A stretch of 34,567 bases of DNA, from contig JACQQX010000025.1 of NCBI GenBank assembly GCA_016206805.1, positions 1-34,567 on the forward strand, read 5' to 3'. Below are positions 27,101 through 32,116 of the stretch, in pieces. The notes under the pieces were generated by a model that searched no databases, was not told the DNA's origin, and saw only the letters and a list, made by a program, of their open reading frames with translations. Numbering within the stretch: the stretch's first letter is position 1; every line of letters starts with the position of its first letter. The DNA is from Candidatus Omnitrophota bacterium (lineage in GTDB: Bacteria > Omnitrophota > Gorgyraeia > 2-02-FULL-51-18). The position numbers were made by a program, and so were the translations under genes.

Positions 27101-27803
27101 AGTCAGCGTCCCAACGTTTACCGTTGATCCCGCCGTCCAGATCGCCTCGACCGCGGTAGCGGATAGAGATACGCTTTCAGGGCAGCTTTTTGCCAAGGCT
27201 GCCGGAGGGCTCGGTGAAACTCAACACGTGGCTTTGTTTTTGAATGTCGACGGACAGGATCGAAAGACACTTGTAGCCCTTCTGGCCCATTTCGAAGCGG
27301 AGCTCGAAGCCTTAAACCGCAAAAATCCTCACGCGCTTTATGTCTACCCGCGCTTGATTGATTCATCCAGCAATGAAGTCCAGGTGGATGGCTTTGTTTC
27401 CAAGCCGTTTCCCGCAGAAGCTAAAATCAAATACGCTTATTCGGGCATTCTCAATCAAACTACATTGGATGCCGCCATCCGGGTGAATGGCGCCTATCTC
27501 CCGGCCGAAGCCGCTTACACCACCGACAGCGGCGCCGTGCAAGTGGTCCCCTATCTTTCGCTCATCAGGACAGCCGCCATTATTCCGGTCAACGAGGAAA
27601 CCGGCGGGCAAATGGTCCGAAGCCTTATGGCGCCGGATGTTGATTTCGGCCAAGCCAGCATGCAACTCATCAGCGCGCCGCCCTCCGGCATCACCATTGA
27701 GCGCTACCGTAAAGAGCGCCTCATCGTCATCGCCGCCGCCCGGCTTTCCCAGGTCCTCTACAAGGCATTCCTCAACCAAAAAGCCACCGGCTCCGCGGCC
27801 TAA
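12186..27803 (+). CDS. giant multidomain secreted protein (5,205 aa), uncharacterised
   Basis: Single uninterrupted ORF; N-terminal signal peptide MKNTHFIKAISSFLVFAFLTAELSHAAG; multiple recognisable modules listed separately; no internal stop over 15.6 kb. Confidence 0.93.
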   Translation: MKNTHFIKAISSFLVFAFLTAELSHAAGSIETPPSIKPIFQDPSRFEAPLNFCSLKEIHQGSKDTFIIHIQDAHSNLSGQENLSRTLDALMAKYDVSLVLVEAGSPVDGSLTPLKKIASPQATRRAAKHLLVEGQIAGEEYLNLTSDRPMKLMGLEDMPLYRESVKSYAELADKREAILNYLAQIHRSLEKLKKQYYPKKLLEYEDILSSQTTTLSSQTTTLSSRAQPRDQADPRSKHSGMTHLLDLAQSHNVDLSDLPGMRKLRALREMENTIDFDLVNLERTALLEELSRSPLSFRGRRGDREISSKTIPSKTRSLVANAPRDDKPDARLSQFTLFQNTFNSANKKKIDLKKYPNLLQYGDYLREFSEINFDQTLDELEKLEDRVYLALLSSQTTALSSRAQPRDQVGVDSSTTAQAPEFIPSKVEGIGMTNEDARLIRCIDRYLSLLDSAYRIQMTSREFRLFEVNEPDYATESTLAFINRKLLDNGRFDDLVPLEPLLEEGKKSLKAFYESVDQRDLAFMRNMENILAREKQKTVVLITGGYHSRHLKELMKEKGYSYAVLTPNVTSETNQKKYEKLLLSEIKKDIKKVEVSTLRPEWAAGRLSVPLYAETVGARLSDRQVQEAMHYFPISDSLEIVSPPVIPTRQSFVAGRNLGSAPSAGRHNAPADSYSASAAPRGARMAVKSEDDEPSNTTALNVPVQWRKAFFAGLLATVLTVGVAIPVQYVRYLSRKPHPIAAKIDNLPLENNTEKAAQDILASASFPEIERIVTAEYKRIVQRDAINHFLLRLSGNRFRISDGKMLNEENLWAEFILLKIMKLASVSNKDLIEWSGYDPIMDSDYFILVKERKIYRLNAYTGDLIGIENLPKSKITARQKRTLVSRLVRLRIAAQKGNWFTISRGQLDGAIHLIQDGYDPRIVLGPLLGHLKSTSGSSAEIRGKKHFFGVLSSLLNGRGARMAEQGYRIFADKPFFISAADINDIHYEYLQKWSYTSSESEPDIAGLLKSLFASPSSVLQTIRTIPKPFQTFLTNRVGLHDFPERPFRAFELSLNSRAREAYTLQNLDKIIFIFDSQGRLLLTAIYQRDNAANPLFIDNYNRRRDREEAEKAITSWEKNQASPQSILYSFVQSLWREYESVDVSVYAAVQEGRPVFHYRSGEGKRLPIDTGSSLHQALVESFRSLPGISVLIFQPGLSRKGFLASFQRIRDFNERGETPYLNNGVFSLAKALLSLDSADEEEVRIGDLIDLGIISSTEDNVTAIYVGAAEEAVETSFQLRFTRRAFTEINELAQLGSQSQDVRRVILKLLRGVSGDPKRKELYPLRDFAFGGGTKGHYRLYYHQVGNRIYIDGVRKKTAFGAVDRQAELEQIAKERRANPEAPESDLEDANQVDAFLRTSLRIRITPPASENTAARLAEVSAERFLMSTAQSVQEMRRYRLQVVAANHLNDVEKTVFLNMETEMNDRLKGISDSPFQADLSKIYILKNAPPPDLLESIGVKNTSEWSFWSTEGAVFIHEDFFKAMKSERQALVLALTFIKNRLDHARYLESGQRQITTEDIRRWREDAVAFGFDGEKVETWDQLMELAKNAWHLVQMARRAADSVVSQDNERIFLNAVASWEGELWPGAWTGSVQPTLIQTQDLNDINVFRHYPVQPSFPITADFNEAEEILQLPSQAALTENIDNESRRVRVERLEAVLNLLKKAIAEGSLDINMRKAIAIRAIGSFFEDSGTPPTDIDLVVVYEGSELPTYNRRKKNWKPGDDQYRPELGEITISVKGKPATLKISADLIEMGIMTLAGERGAQYTLWVKDGVPLKGPELIFKDPSDLEKYQNTMSLAGQSLRNAYEWLNKLSDVSPSKNEAFHSEGLSDEITVDHAKHKAFRRIRASVLGLSRLDSRLWSFVAEKQTTLRQMGLLDIYELTDPKNENRPLSEIESILEAVESAAIEFRLLVKKSFETDGVTSGLLRGFPLAQKRLIQIQAQREEEFQKRQAVGLMHAFQRAAGPDEKAAVLDHRLPLEKDKAMVIWVLLIALRIKGVSEKAKSIWKNLSANDIHDGVKALMNRAPSPLASKLVKELRELRDARLVGVFQDILSREDTDFVLKPMILEALADIPDPAAVREVMETYLKGDELWAYPTAIGTLTKMGVSEILPRIRLLASVGDARTTVAVIRGLAFFKDLPEGKDIILSALQSGDERVLIEALAAVKGLDLREAAPTIIRLLNSPFTPSEARLLAIEIAGEWLLEEAEPALQSLSADEEFLGETAIALARLGVTDLLPRVYIYLRGFFLKPSLRLQLIKSCAILFSVHRLEPVFRERWIEILREFARGFRSYSEKNDFLEEVSFWAVAALKILRDDGAAEFFENYLKGKSVGTAVVEGIEMALNHWRKREPPKPEWIGPVLRPSASQTRPLGYPRIDEGLGQMTRDLYPTEKKFVDDLTALLSQSLAPPLAHDAAIALVRLREGSLSLLHQEGVFTEEETDAIRSLLLSDGVLQSISKKLVDLAGGYREGGLHEETAALLFKTHLLPFSFIRRTFKGDLIDESFLRQALLRDDVGNCIARWIQASREAGKTGSHDAPYNPNNPLIPDPSLAERLEAYLLVLETRKQTRPEHVLIPYRLVRELRLETNLAEFESCRVQPVPENPFDFFPNQKIQIDGVDTAFEIKAVDSQKGILILNPPLKVGTFIPATGVLKIKIADNSSIDKEIAILRAVLDKLQATNHQKTGSLVLDRLFGLLPLSPAGQSSTSTYHDWALRQDESYRRAVDWSMNSTEVLFIGTVNGQGQAPVLREMVRQAVERKKNVLIVSSSSDSLNRSIDELVNDPSVPFLRVGPSYDRPLSGKTAAIWAEKRSAVEEFIRRQGDKTRGFAIAGTAEGITEEKVFRFDDRGRIFDAVIVLDAGQMSVPEVLLPLKYLKAGVKTSPGKVIFIGDAGRLQPRYLSRAERSQIEKAGVDRKFLDVYEQSVFSWLNGRSHGDRLLLATNRVMDPIISQLVSRLFYGGAVIESRFKLGDDPSDFPLLIHDFGRKRYGGKNNSVDQGKSALKDMVRDFKKKKINGREISILVPNGQEIERVEKLYRSAYDNPVVSLLREPKIARSRAVIVYLGENEVFQKPFYLDPALIRDILHKERVGFVWDSRDFANLAPGEDEPEWRATLSLIREIDEFYRSEVSALLPAVRVSGARMAGDLWGQIEMHAPSGHVRIEYRDRNGAPHTTTVERYVERTDKAFGTNETGMISVLSLKLLFTEGRLESVTHGKKTLYENQAGPPVRNIEVRPLVARDEPTFFEAADTAIPFSDTTRRFQKIVWDRDAEAAGFRQAVSDDPATQWLLENGRGIEIRIVEGQESDPSFSTDRFFAFEKRAASIRLVIHRHLAERLFRENNLAELISVLAFADQLNGYVGLNGDWKIPFGLLEFWEAGAFRHLGFWPLKLESGETADSITRKMDRAAEAFSLAQNYLSGPIRRNSADLSKYEMNFQTELTEALFLVEALLEGSAIPGSFIVSETDGNASWPDQSQIAEQLGRNWIFDSLNDSLREEMTARTTAVVEALKEKLPKILASAQSPIDMKDVLFARAQGSFFDPLAELGDDADIDLVVYLRNSTAVRAFTEEFDAEGTPSITQGPVASEGWRIDHHDGEYRLLREDHKPDIASIDIRQDGKTKTIRLRADILYGGLSEFSKIQKDPATGEKMSLRQYELIGYAGVPIYGELDYYRAPGRFLLLHSGRGLSRLALDVIGHEHGPLRDQQIDRFLQTRGNSAANNSYEAAMAAKKRLAKLTQKCANVIQSQNELRDLNGRMSVLRRYLASLSDFQKLNEKDQSFIVDQVQRLLRQKEKGYLAKIKKRLRAAALITRLTASQAVGSLDASGWPEGVKSLDSFLNPEILNLQDALDKEQEIQKTMEAVYARAQWIYGVGMIQGGFLQKIRAEGARLAGEDPSRRDFLRRMVGILASALLDLKGFIAGQKALAPAVKPLVEEAYALLSPVLVHSVEAYGGPFAPRVKRMMEADLHGISLTLMHDALKTSKDHLISAGQENRRNLLAALADEEKFKESFAGLSAQAVRTMEETAEFVESESGMFSINPADTANPIVTLKNNIQRIREILSQLSHEDRVHLLRRVYTANLENIAEAMKTVQDAAVAIEKILEQSPQEAMEAGDPGPGDSGEGLRRLYDKMYDDFEGLKPREGASGPFIFDPQKQAAMRRNFEKDENGFWVPREADVHSLYIEINNEDLVHQLRSVADEIEKVLPEGTNYYKVPSDAYHANIYTASDLRPVDLEENAPSWTQDELRGFYDLLPGIFEDQEPYAIRLVGIRFGLDGAVIAVFEDDGQTAAIRQAIEEVKNSDPALQNKITKYPKNLIHVTLFRILDDISEDTLNQLKALNSRYQNEANIQNQNLGQDVRVLIGHETRWMHTKFEKQTVLFPAAARMAERKPEDGERRMEGAEIQKNPLSTIQRPLSASNAARMAEEESDNHLATWLAPLQSGYVDSSSVISLLDALRKNRDQIPSKDFSKIIQAASKIKWTYIEYGTRYTDIRVNAAVGKAIARAIRFRIKEKGWKPDLLPAVIALLENGYRHHSSVILLLKALRENKDQIPSEDFSKIIEAASRIKWTYIEDGTRYTDIRVNAAVRDAIAKVHAPLTPKEETRISRLFEKSAETAAKATVSVTPDISLDIPLEKLKEDFSSMDPDKRMEYLQEILSQREDLPSWWQFWHSSKRGRIGAINRFLMDLVGLDLNSFRDLMAQVEDQETQMKILEAMFNRIRLVSLQLPHQNQESIRRLALQAGWGTQYANALTARGGQEYLDQRLRLERLREAAKTHQAVFDAIQEIHGTPSLPEVAPASQVEDSRGTVLPPGQTPASEQILKATIGTGEEGARLGRENEFIPRFMDTYQAGRLPSIRGARFADAGAAIPFLPGIAVSPAGREGMPIPVMGARMAYVSPTFETSNGSRMARIGNRFWTIPQDRIRKSTSLAGARIAQVSVPTFTVDPAVQIASTAVADRDTLSGQLFAKAAGGLGETQHVALFLNVDGQDRKTLVALLAHFEAELEALNRKNPHALYVYPRLIDSSSNEVQVDGFVSKPFPAEAKIKYAYSGILNQTTLDAAIRVNGAYLPAEAAYTTDSGAVQVVPYLSLIRTAAIIPVNEETGGQMVRSLMAPDVDFGQASMQLISAPPSGITIERYRKERLIVIAAARLSQVLYKAFLNQKATGSAA
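12808..12910. repeat. palindromic repeat in frame in the giant ORF, with tandem 21-bp units
   Basis: TGTCATCCCAAACAACCACCC at 12808-12828 and 12829-12849, then TGTCATCCCGAGCGCAGCCGAGGGATCAAG; right arm CGGGGATGAC. Encodes LSSQTTTLSSQTTTLSSRAQPRDQ. Confidence 0.85.
13069..13164. repeat. palindromic repeat in frame in the giant ORF
   Basis: TGTCATTTCGAG 13069-13080 with inverted CTCGAGATGACA 13153-13164. Confidence 0.85.
13360..13484. repeat. palindromic repeat in frame in the giant ORF
   Basis: TGTCATCCCAAACAACCGCCC TGTCATCCCGAGCGCAGCCGAGGGATCAAG ... GTCGAGGGGATCGGAATGACA. Confidence 0.85.
14117..14243. repeat. diverged palindromic repeat in frame; its right arm overlaps a GARMA-encoding stretch
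   Basis: TGTCATTCCGACCCGCCAGAGC ... GGAGCGAGGATGGCA; GC-rich nested arms (GCCGGCCGCC...GCGCCGGCGG). Confidence 0.6.
14296..14390 (+). other. predicted transmembrane helix inside the giant protein
   Basis: WRKAFFAGLLATVLTVGVAIPVQYVRYLSRK. Confidence 0.75.
16015..16280 (+). other. module: RelE/ParE-like region (tentative)
   Basis: FQLRFTRRAFTEINEL...VRRVILKLLRGVSGDPKRKELYPLRDFAFGGGTKGHYRLYYHQVGNRIYIDGVRKK. Confidence 0.4.
17280..17720 (+). other. module: nucleotidyltransferase-like domain A
   Basis: GSFFEDSGTPPTDIDLVVVY (GS...DxD) followed by LKISADLIEMG (candidate third Asp). Confidence 0.6.
18400..19060 (+). other. module: HEAT-like alpha-helical repeats
   Basis: Repeated ~30-aa helical pairs: DFVLKPMILEALADIPDPAAVREVMETYL / LWAYPTAIGTLTKMGVSEILPRIRLLA / ERVLIEALAAVKGLDLREAAPTIIRLLN. 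Confidence 0.6.
20090..21660 (+). other. module: degenerate UPF1/IGHMBP2-like SF1 helicase
   Basis: GTVNGQGQAP (degraded Walker A), NVLIVSSSSDSLNRSIDEL (motif Ia-like), FDAVIVLDAGQMSVPEVLLPL (Walker B-like), KVIFIGDAGRLQP (motif III-like), YEQSVFSWL, NRVMDPIISQLVSRLFYGG. Confidence 0.6.
22780..23420 (+). other. module: nucleotidyltransferase-like domain B
   Basis: GSFFDPLAELGDDADIDLVVY (GS...DxD) followed by IRLRADILYGG (candidate third Asp). Confidence 0.6.
24750..25440 (+). other. module: 2H phosphoesterase-like region (tentative)
   Basis: Two histidine motifs, YHANIYTAS and IHVTLFRI, about 100 aa apart in an alpha/beta context. Confidence 0.4.
25596..26075 (+). repeat. tandem duplication, 264 bp / 88 aa per unit, within the giant ORF
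   Basis: DQIPSKDFSKIIQAASKIKWTYIEYGTRYTDIRVNAAV and DQIPSEDFSKIIEAASRIKWTYIEDGTRYTDIRVNAAV, near-identical at DNA level; ccaaattccctcc at 25676 and 25940. Confidence 0.9.
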
Positions 27804-27843
27804 GATTTATGGTATACTTTTGGAAAAGGCTTAAACATAATTC

Positions 27844-28098
27844 ATGTCCCGTTATCAGGATTTGGTTGACCGTATTTTGCGTGGGGCATCCGATGCCAAT
27901 ATCTCCTTCACGCAGTTACGGGGGCTTCTGGTCAAGCTCGGATTCGATGAAAGAATTCGCGGCAGTCATCACATTTTTACGAAAAGCGGTGTGGAGGAAA
28001 TATTAAATTTGCAGCCAAGAAGTTCAAAGGCTAAACCCTATCAAGTTAAACAGATAAGAAATGTCATTTTGAAATATAAACTAGGAGAGGCATTATGA
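27844..28098 (+). CDS. hicA: HicA-like toxin
   Basis: 84 aa; FTQLRGLLVKLGFDERIRGSHHIFTKSGVEEILNLQP; upstream extended -10 TGGTATACT (27810-27818). Confidence 0.8.
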   Translation: MSRYQDLVDRILRGASDANISFTQLRGLLVKLGFDERIRGSHHIFTKSGVEEILNLQPRSSKAKPYQVKQIRNVILKYKLGEAL

Positions 28099-28304
28099 TC
28101 CATTACGAAGTGATTATTTACTGGAGCGCTGAAGACACGGCGTTTGTCGCTGAAGCGCCTGAACTTCCCGGCTGCATGGCTGATGGCGCTTCTTATCGGC
28201 AAGCGCTTTCCAATCTGGAAGTGGTTATTAAGCAATGGATTGAAACTGCCAAAGAGCTGGGCCGCCCTATCCCCGAACCCAAAGGGCGCCTGGTTTTCGC
28301 TTAA
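28095..28304 (+). CDS. hicB: HicB-like antitoxin
   Basis: 69 aa; YWSAEDTAFVAEAPELPGCMADGASYRQALSNLEVVI; ATGA overlap with hicA; SD AGGAG. Confidence 0.85.
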   Translation: MIHYEVIIYWSAEDTAFVAEAPELPGCMADGASYRQALSNLEVVIKQWIETAKELGRPIPEPKGRLVFA

Positions 28305-28306
28305 AA

Positions 28307-28735
28307 GTGACTATCGACACTTTCTCGTTTGAGATGGCTATCCGGCAACTGGAAAAAAGCCGTGAGTTTCTGCGGTCGGATATGGCCAAAAATAAAGATC
28401 TTTACGAGCAATTCCGCGCCGCTTCCATAAAAGCCTTTGAATACACGTATGAGCTAGCCATCAAAACAATCCACCTAGAACTCAGCCAAATTATCCAGAA
28501 TCCGAAAAAACTCAAAGAAATAACTTTTATGGCCTCTATTGAGATGGCATACCAATCAGGCTTAGTGCGTGAAATTTCCCCATTCAAAACTTATAGGGAG
28601 AAGCGTAGCGCTGCCATACATTCTTATTATCCTGATAAAGCTGAGAAAATATTGGATATTTTGGGTTCCTTTTTATTGGACTGCCATTATATTCTAGAAA
28701 GGAAGAAGGGAAGCCTGTCCAACGAACCGGCTTAA
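28307..28735 (+). CDS. HI0074-family HEPN protein (nucleotidyltransferase substrate-binding-like)
   Basis: 142 aa helical; EQFRAASIKAFEYTYELAIKTI and REKRSAAIHSYYPDKAEKIL (Rx4H HEPN motif); GTG start 2 bp after hicB stop. Confidence 0.75.
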   Translation: MTIDTFSFEMAIRQLEKSREFLRSDMAKNKDLYEQFRAASIKAFEYTYELAIKTIHLELSQIIQNPKKLKEITFMASIEMAYQSGLVREISPFKTYREKRSAAIHSYYPDKAEKILDILGSFLLDCHYILERKKGSLSNEPA

Positions 28736-28758
28736 GATACAAACCGGCTCGCCTGTGA

Positions 28759-28764
28759 TATAAT
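28759..28764 (+). promoter_or_regulatory. extended -10 TGATATAAT, 6 nt before ATG 28771
   Basis: TATAAT 28759-28764 preceded by TGa; leader too short for an SD. Confidence 0.6.
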
Positions 28765-28770
28765 TTTCGT

Positions 28771-29250
28771 ATGCCCCCGAAAACCATTGAAGAACTCTTA
28801 AAAGAAACCAAGATTTACCAGATTTTGCGGCCGAAGCTCGTTCTGGCGCTTCCCACCACGACGCTGCAAGATGCCTTGGACCTCATGCGAGCCGAGAAGA
28901 CCGGGTATATCGTCATCGCGGATATCCATTCCAAGCTTTTGGGGGTGTTCACCGAACGCGACGTCCTCATGAAAGTCCTGAAAAAGGGCGTTAATCTGAG
29001 CGAGCCGGTGGAAAAGTACATGAATACCAACATTCATTCTTTGAATAAATCCAATACGGTGGGAGAAGCCCTTGACGTGATGAAGGAGTATGGCGTTCGT
29101 CATATTCCCCTGGTTGATGAGTTCGGCCAGGTCAGCGGCATTTTATCTATCCGGACGATTGTGAATTTCCTTGCCGAGCTCTTCCCCACGGAGGTCTTCA
29201 ATCTTCCGCCCAAAGCGGACCAAGTCCACGAAACTCAAGAAGGCGGCTAA
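28771..29250 (+). CDS. tandem CBS-domain protein
   Basis: TTTLQDALDLMRAEKTGYIVIADIHSKLLGVFTERDVL and SNTVGEALDVMKEYGVRHIPLVDEFGQVSGILSIRTIV. Confidence 0.88.
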   Translation: MPPKTIEELLKETKIYQILRPKLVLALPTTTLQDALDLMRAEKTGYIVIADIHSKLLGVFTERDVLMKVLKKGVNLSEPVEKYMNTNIHSLNKSNTVGEALDVMKEYGVRHIPLVDEFGQVSGILSIRTIVNFLAELFPTEVFNLPPKADQVHETQEGG

Positions 29251-29261
29251 CCAAGTCTAAT

Positions 29262-31097
29262 ATGAAAACTTTAAAAGAAATAGAACTCGAATCCGTAACC
29301 ATCCGTTTCGCGGGGGACTCCGGCGACGGCATGCAGCTGACCGGCGACCAGTTCACCGATACTTCGGCGATCATGGGCAATGACATCGCCACTCTCCCCG
29401 ACTTTCCGGCTGAGATCCGCGCGCCGCAGGGAACGTTGCCGGGCGTCAGCAGCTTTCAAATCCAATTCAGCCATGAGGACATCTTCACCGCCGGTGACGC
29501 GCCCGATGTTTTGGTCGCCATGAATCCCGCCGCGCTCAAAGTGAATATCGCCGATCTTTTAAAGGGCGGACTTTTAGTCGTCAATTCTGATTCTTTCAAT
29601 GAAGATAATCTGAAAAAAGCGGGTTGGAAGTCTAATCCGCTGTTAGATGGCTCGCTCAAAGATTATTCCGTGCTCCAAGTCCCCTTTTCGTCTCTCACGC
29701 GCAACGCCTTGGCCGAGTCCAAAATGAAACTCTCGGATGTCGACCGCTGCAAAAACTTTTTCGCGCTGGGGCTCATGTTCTGGATGTATGGCCGCAAGAT
29801 GGAACACACCCTCCAATGGATCCAGGACAAGTTCGCCAAAAAACCGGAGATGGTCGACGCCAATATTAAGGCTTTGAAAGCCGGTTACAATTACGGGGAC
29901 ATCACCGAAACCATGGCCTCGCGCTACATCGTCAAGCAGGCCGATATCGCGCCGGGCTCCTATCGCAAAATCACGGGCAATGAAGCCACCGCCCTTGGCA
30001 TCATCGCCGCCGCGGAGCTTGCCGGTAAGACCGTGCTCTACGGGTCTTACCCGATCACACCCGCCAGCAATATTTTGCATGACCTCTCCAAATTTAAAAA
30101 TTTCCGCGTCAAAACTTTTCAAGCGGAGGACGAAATCGCCGCCTGTGGCGCGGCCCTGGGCGCTTCTTTTGGCGGAGAGATCGGCATCACGGCCACCAGC
30201 GGCCCCGGCATTTGCCTCAAGTCTGAAATGATCAACCTCGCGATCATGGTGGAGCTGCCGCTGGTGATCCTCAATATCCAGCGGGGCGGCCCCTCGACGG
30301 GACTCCCGACCAAAACCGAGCAGTCCGATCTTTTGCAAGTCATGTACGGCCGCAACGGCGACTCGCCGGCGGCGATCGTCGCTCCTTCGTCTCCGGCCAA
30401 CTGTTTTGACTATGTGATTGAAGCCATCCGTATCGCGTTGACGCACATGACACCGGTATTTTTTCTTTCGGACGGGTATCTGGCCAATGGTTCTGAACCT
30501 TGGAAACTGCCGGAGCTCGATAAACTCCCGAAAATCAAAATCAATCATCCCCAGACCAGCGACGGCCCGTTTCTCCCATTTACGCGGGATGAAAAAACAC
30601 TGGCGCGGCCTTGGGCGGTACCCGGCACGCCGGGCCTCGAGCACCGCATCGGCGGCATTGAAAAAGCGGACAAAACAGGCGGTGTCAGTTACGACCCGAT
30701 CAACCACCACAACATGACGATGTTACGAATGGAAAAGGTTAAACGCATTGCCGATGACATTCCACCGGCCGAAGTGCTGGGTGACGCCAGAGGAAAACTG
30801 TTGGTTATGAGTTGGGGCGGGACTTTTGGAACCGTCCGCGCGGCGGTACTTGATCTTCAAAGAGAAGGCAAAAAAGTATCGCATTGCCATGTGCACTATC
30901 TCAATCCCTTTCCTAAGAATCTGGGCGAAATCGTAAAAAATTTTGAAACCGTTCTTATTCCTGAGCTCAACACCGGCAATCTTTCGGTTCTGATCCGCTC
31001 GCAGTTTGAAGGCGCGCGTGTCGTTCCCTACAACCGGATCACCGGACAACCTTTTAAAATCCGCGAAATCAAAGAAGAAATCGGAAAACTCCTATGA
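29262..31097 (+). CDS. korA: 2-oxoacid:ferredoxin oxidoreductase, fused gamma-alpha subunit (KorA-type)
   Basis: FAGDSGDGMQLTGDQFT (gamma), GSYPITPASNILHDLS, QAEDEIAACGAALGASFGGEIGITATSGPGICLKSE (alpha). Confidence 0.92.
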   Translation: MKTLKEIELESVTIRFAGDSGDGMQLTGDQFTDTSAIMGNDIATLPDFPAEIRAPQGTLPGVSSFQIQFSHEDIFTAGDAPDVLVAMNPAALKVNIADLLKGGLLVVNSDSFNEDNLKKAGWKSNPLLDGSLKDYSVLQVPFSSLTRNALAESKMKLSDVDRCKNFFALGLMFWMYGRKMEHTLQWIQDKFAKKPEMVDANIKALKAGYNYGDITETMASRYIVKQADIAPGSYRKITGNEATALGIIAAAELAGKTVLYGSYPITPASNILHDLSKFKNFRVKTFQAEDEIAACGAALGASFGGEIGITATSGPGICLKSEMINLAIMVELPLVILNIQRGGPSTGLPTKTEQSDLLQVMYGRNGDSPAAIVAPSSPANCFDYVIEAIRIALTHMTPVFFLSDGYLANGSEPWKLPELDKLPKIKINHPQTSDGPFLPFTRDEKTLARPWAVPGTPGLEHRIGGIEKADKTGGVSYDPINHHNMTMLRMEKVKRIADDIPPAEVLGDARGKLLVMSWGGTFGTVRAAVLDLQREGKKVSHCHVHYLNPFPKNLGEIVKNFETVLIPELNTGNLSVLIRSQFEGARVVPYNRITGQPFKIREIKEEIGKLL

Positions 31098-32116
31098 CAA
31101 CCCCCTCAGCGCTTCATTACTCTAAAGAAGATTTTGTTTCCGGCGCGGACGTCCGCTGGTGCCCAGGCTGCGGCGACTACGCCATTTTGTCGGTGATGCA
31201 GAAAACTCTCGCGGACGTCACCACCATTCCGCGTGAAAAACACGTATTCATCTCCGGCATCGGCTGCTCCAGCCGCTTCCCTTATTACATGAATACCTAT
31301 GGCTTTCATACGATTCACGGACGCGCGCCGGCCATCGCCTCAGGCCTCAAATGCGTGCGACCCGACTTGACGGTTTGGGTCATCACCGGCGACGGCGACG
31401 GCCTTTCCATCGGCGGCAACCACTTGATTCACTGCCTGCGCCGCAATATGGACTTGAAAATCATTCTCGTGAATAACCAGATCTATGGCCTCACCAAGGG
31501 CCAATATTCCCCCACGTCCGAAAAAGGCAAGATCACCAAGTCTTCCCCTTACGGCTCCATCGACTACCCCATCAATCCCCTTTGCGTCGCCATCGCCGCG
31601 GAGGCCAGTTTTGTCGCGCGCACCGTCGACTCCGATCCGCGCCACATGTCGCAAGTGCTGTCGCGCGCTTATAAGCATAAAGGATCGGCCTTTGTGGAAA
31701 TTTACCAGAACTGCATTATTTTCAATAAAGACGCCTTCGCGCCCATCATCGGCCGTGAACACCGGGATGACCGCGCGATTTACCTGGAAAACGGTAAGCC
31801 GCTAATTTTCGGAAAAGGCGGAACCAAAGCCATCACATTAAAAGGATTGAGCCTGCGGGAAACAGAATTCGCGACCGCTAAAAAGGAAGATCTTCTGATC
31901 CATAATGAGAGTGACCCTTCCCCGGCCTATTCCTATCTTTTGACGCAAATGGAATACCCCGAGATGCCGGTGCCTTTCGGCGTTTTCAGGGCGATCGAAA
32001 AGCCGACTTATGATGGCATGATGGAAGAGCAAGCCCAGTTCGCGCGCGAGAAAAAAGGCGCCGGGGACCTGAAAAAAATCCTCTACACGGAAGATACCTG
32101 GACGGTGACCTCATGA
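31094..32116 (+). CDS. korB: 2-oxoacid:ferredoxin oxidoreductase beta subunit (TPP-binding)
   Basis: RWCPGCGDYAIL, GIGCSSRFPYY, WVITGDGDGLSIGGNHLIHCLRRN, NNQIYGLTKGQYSPTS; ATGA overlap with korA. Confidence 0.93.
   Translation: MTTPSALHYSKEDFVSGADVRWCPGCGDYAILSVMQKTLADVTTIPREKHVFISGIGCSSRFPYYMNTYGFHTIHGRAPAIASGLKCVRPDLTVWVITGDGDGLSIGGNHLIHCLRRNMDLKIILVNNQIYGLTKGQYSPTSEKGKITKSSPYGSIDYPINPLCVAIAAEASFVARTVDSDPRHMSQVLSRAYKHKGSAFVEIYQNCIIFNKDAFAPIIGREHRDDRAIYLENGKPLIFGKGGTKAITLKGLSLRETEFATAKKEDLLIHNESDPSPAYSYLLTQMEYPEMPVPFGVFRAIEKPTYDGMMEEQAQFAREKKGAGDLKKILYTEDTWTVTS

Noticed and set aside
29643-30710. 355-aa minus-strand ORF
   Set aside because: Lies antisense to the well-supported korA; Arg/Gly/His-rich shadow ORF.
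31340-31762. 140-aa minus-strand ORF
   Set aside because: Antisense to korB with no recognisable motif.
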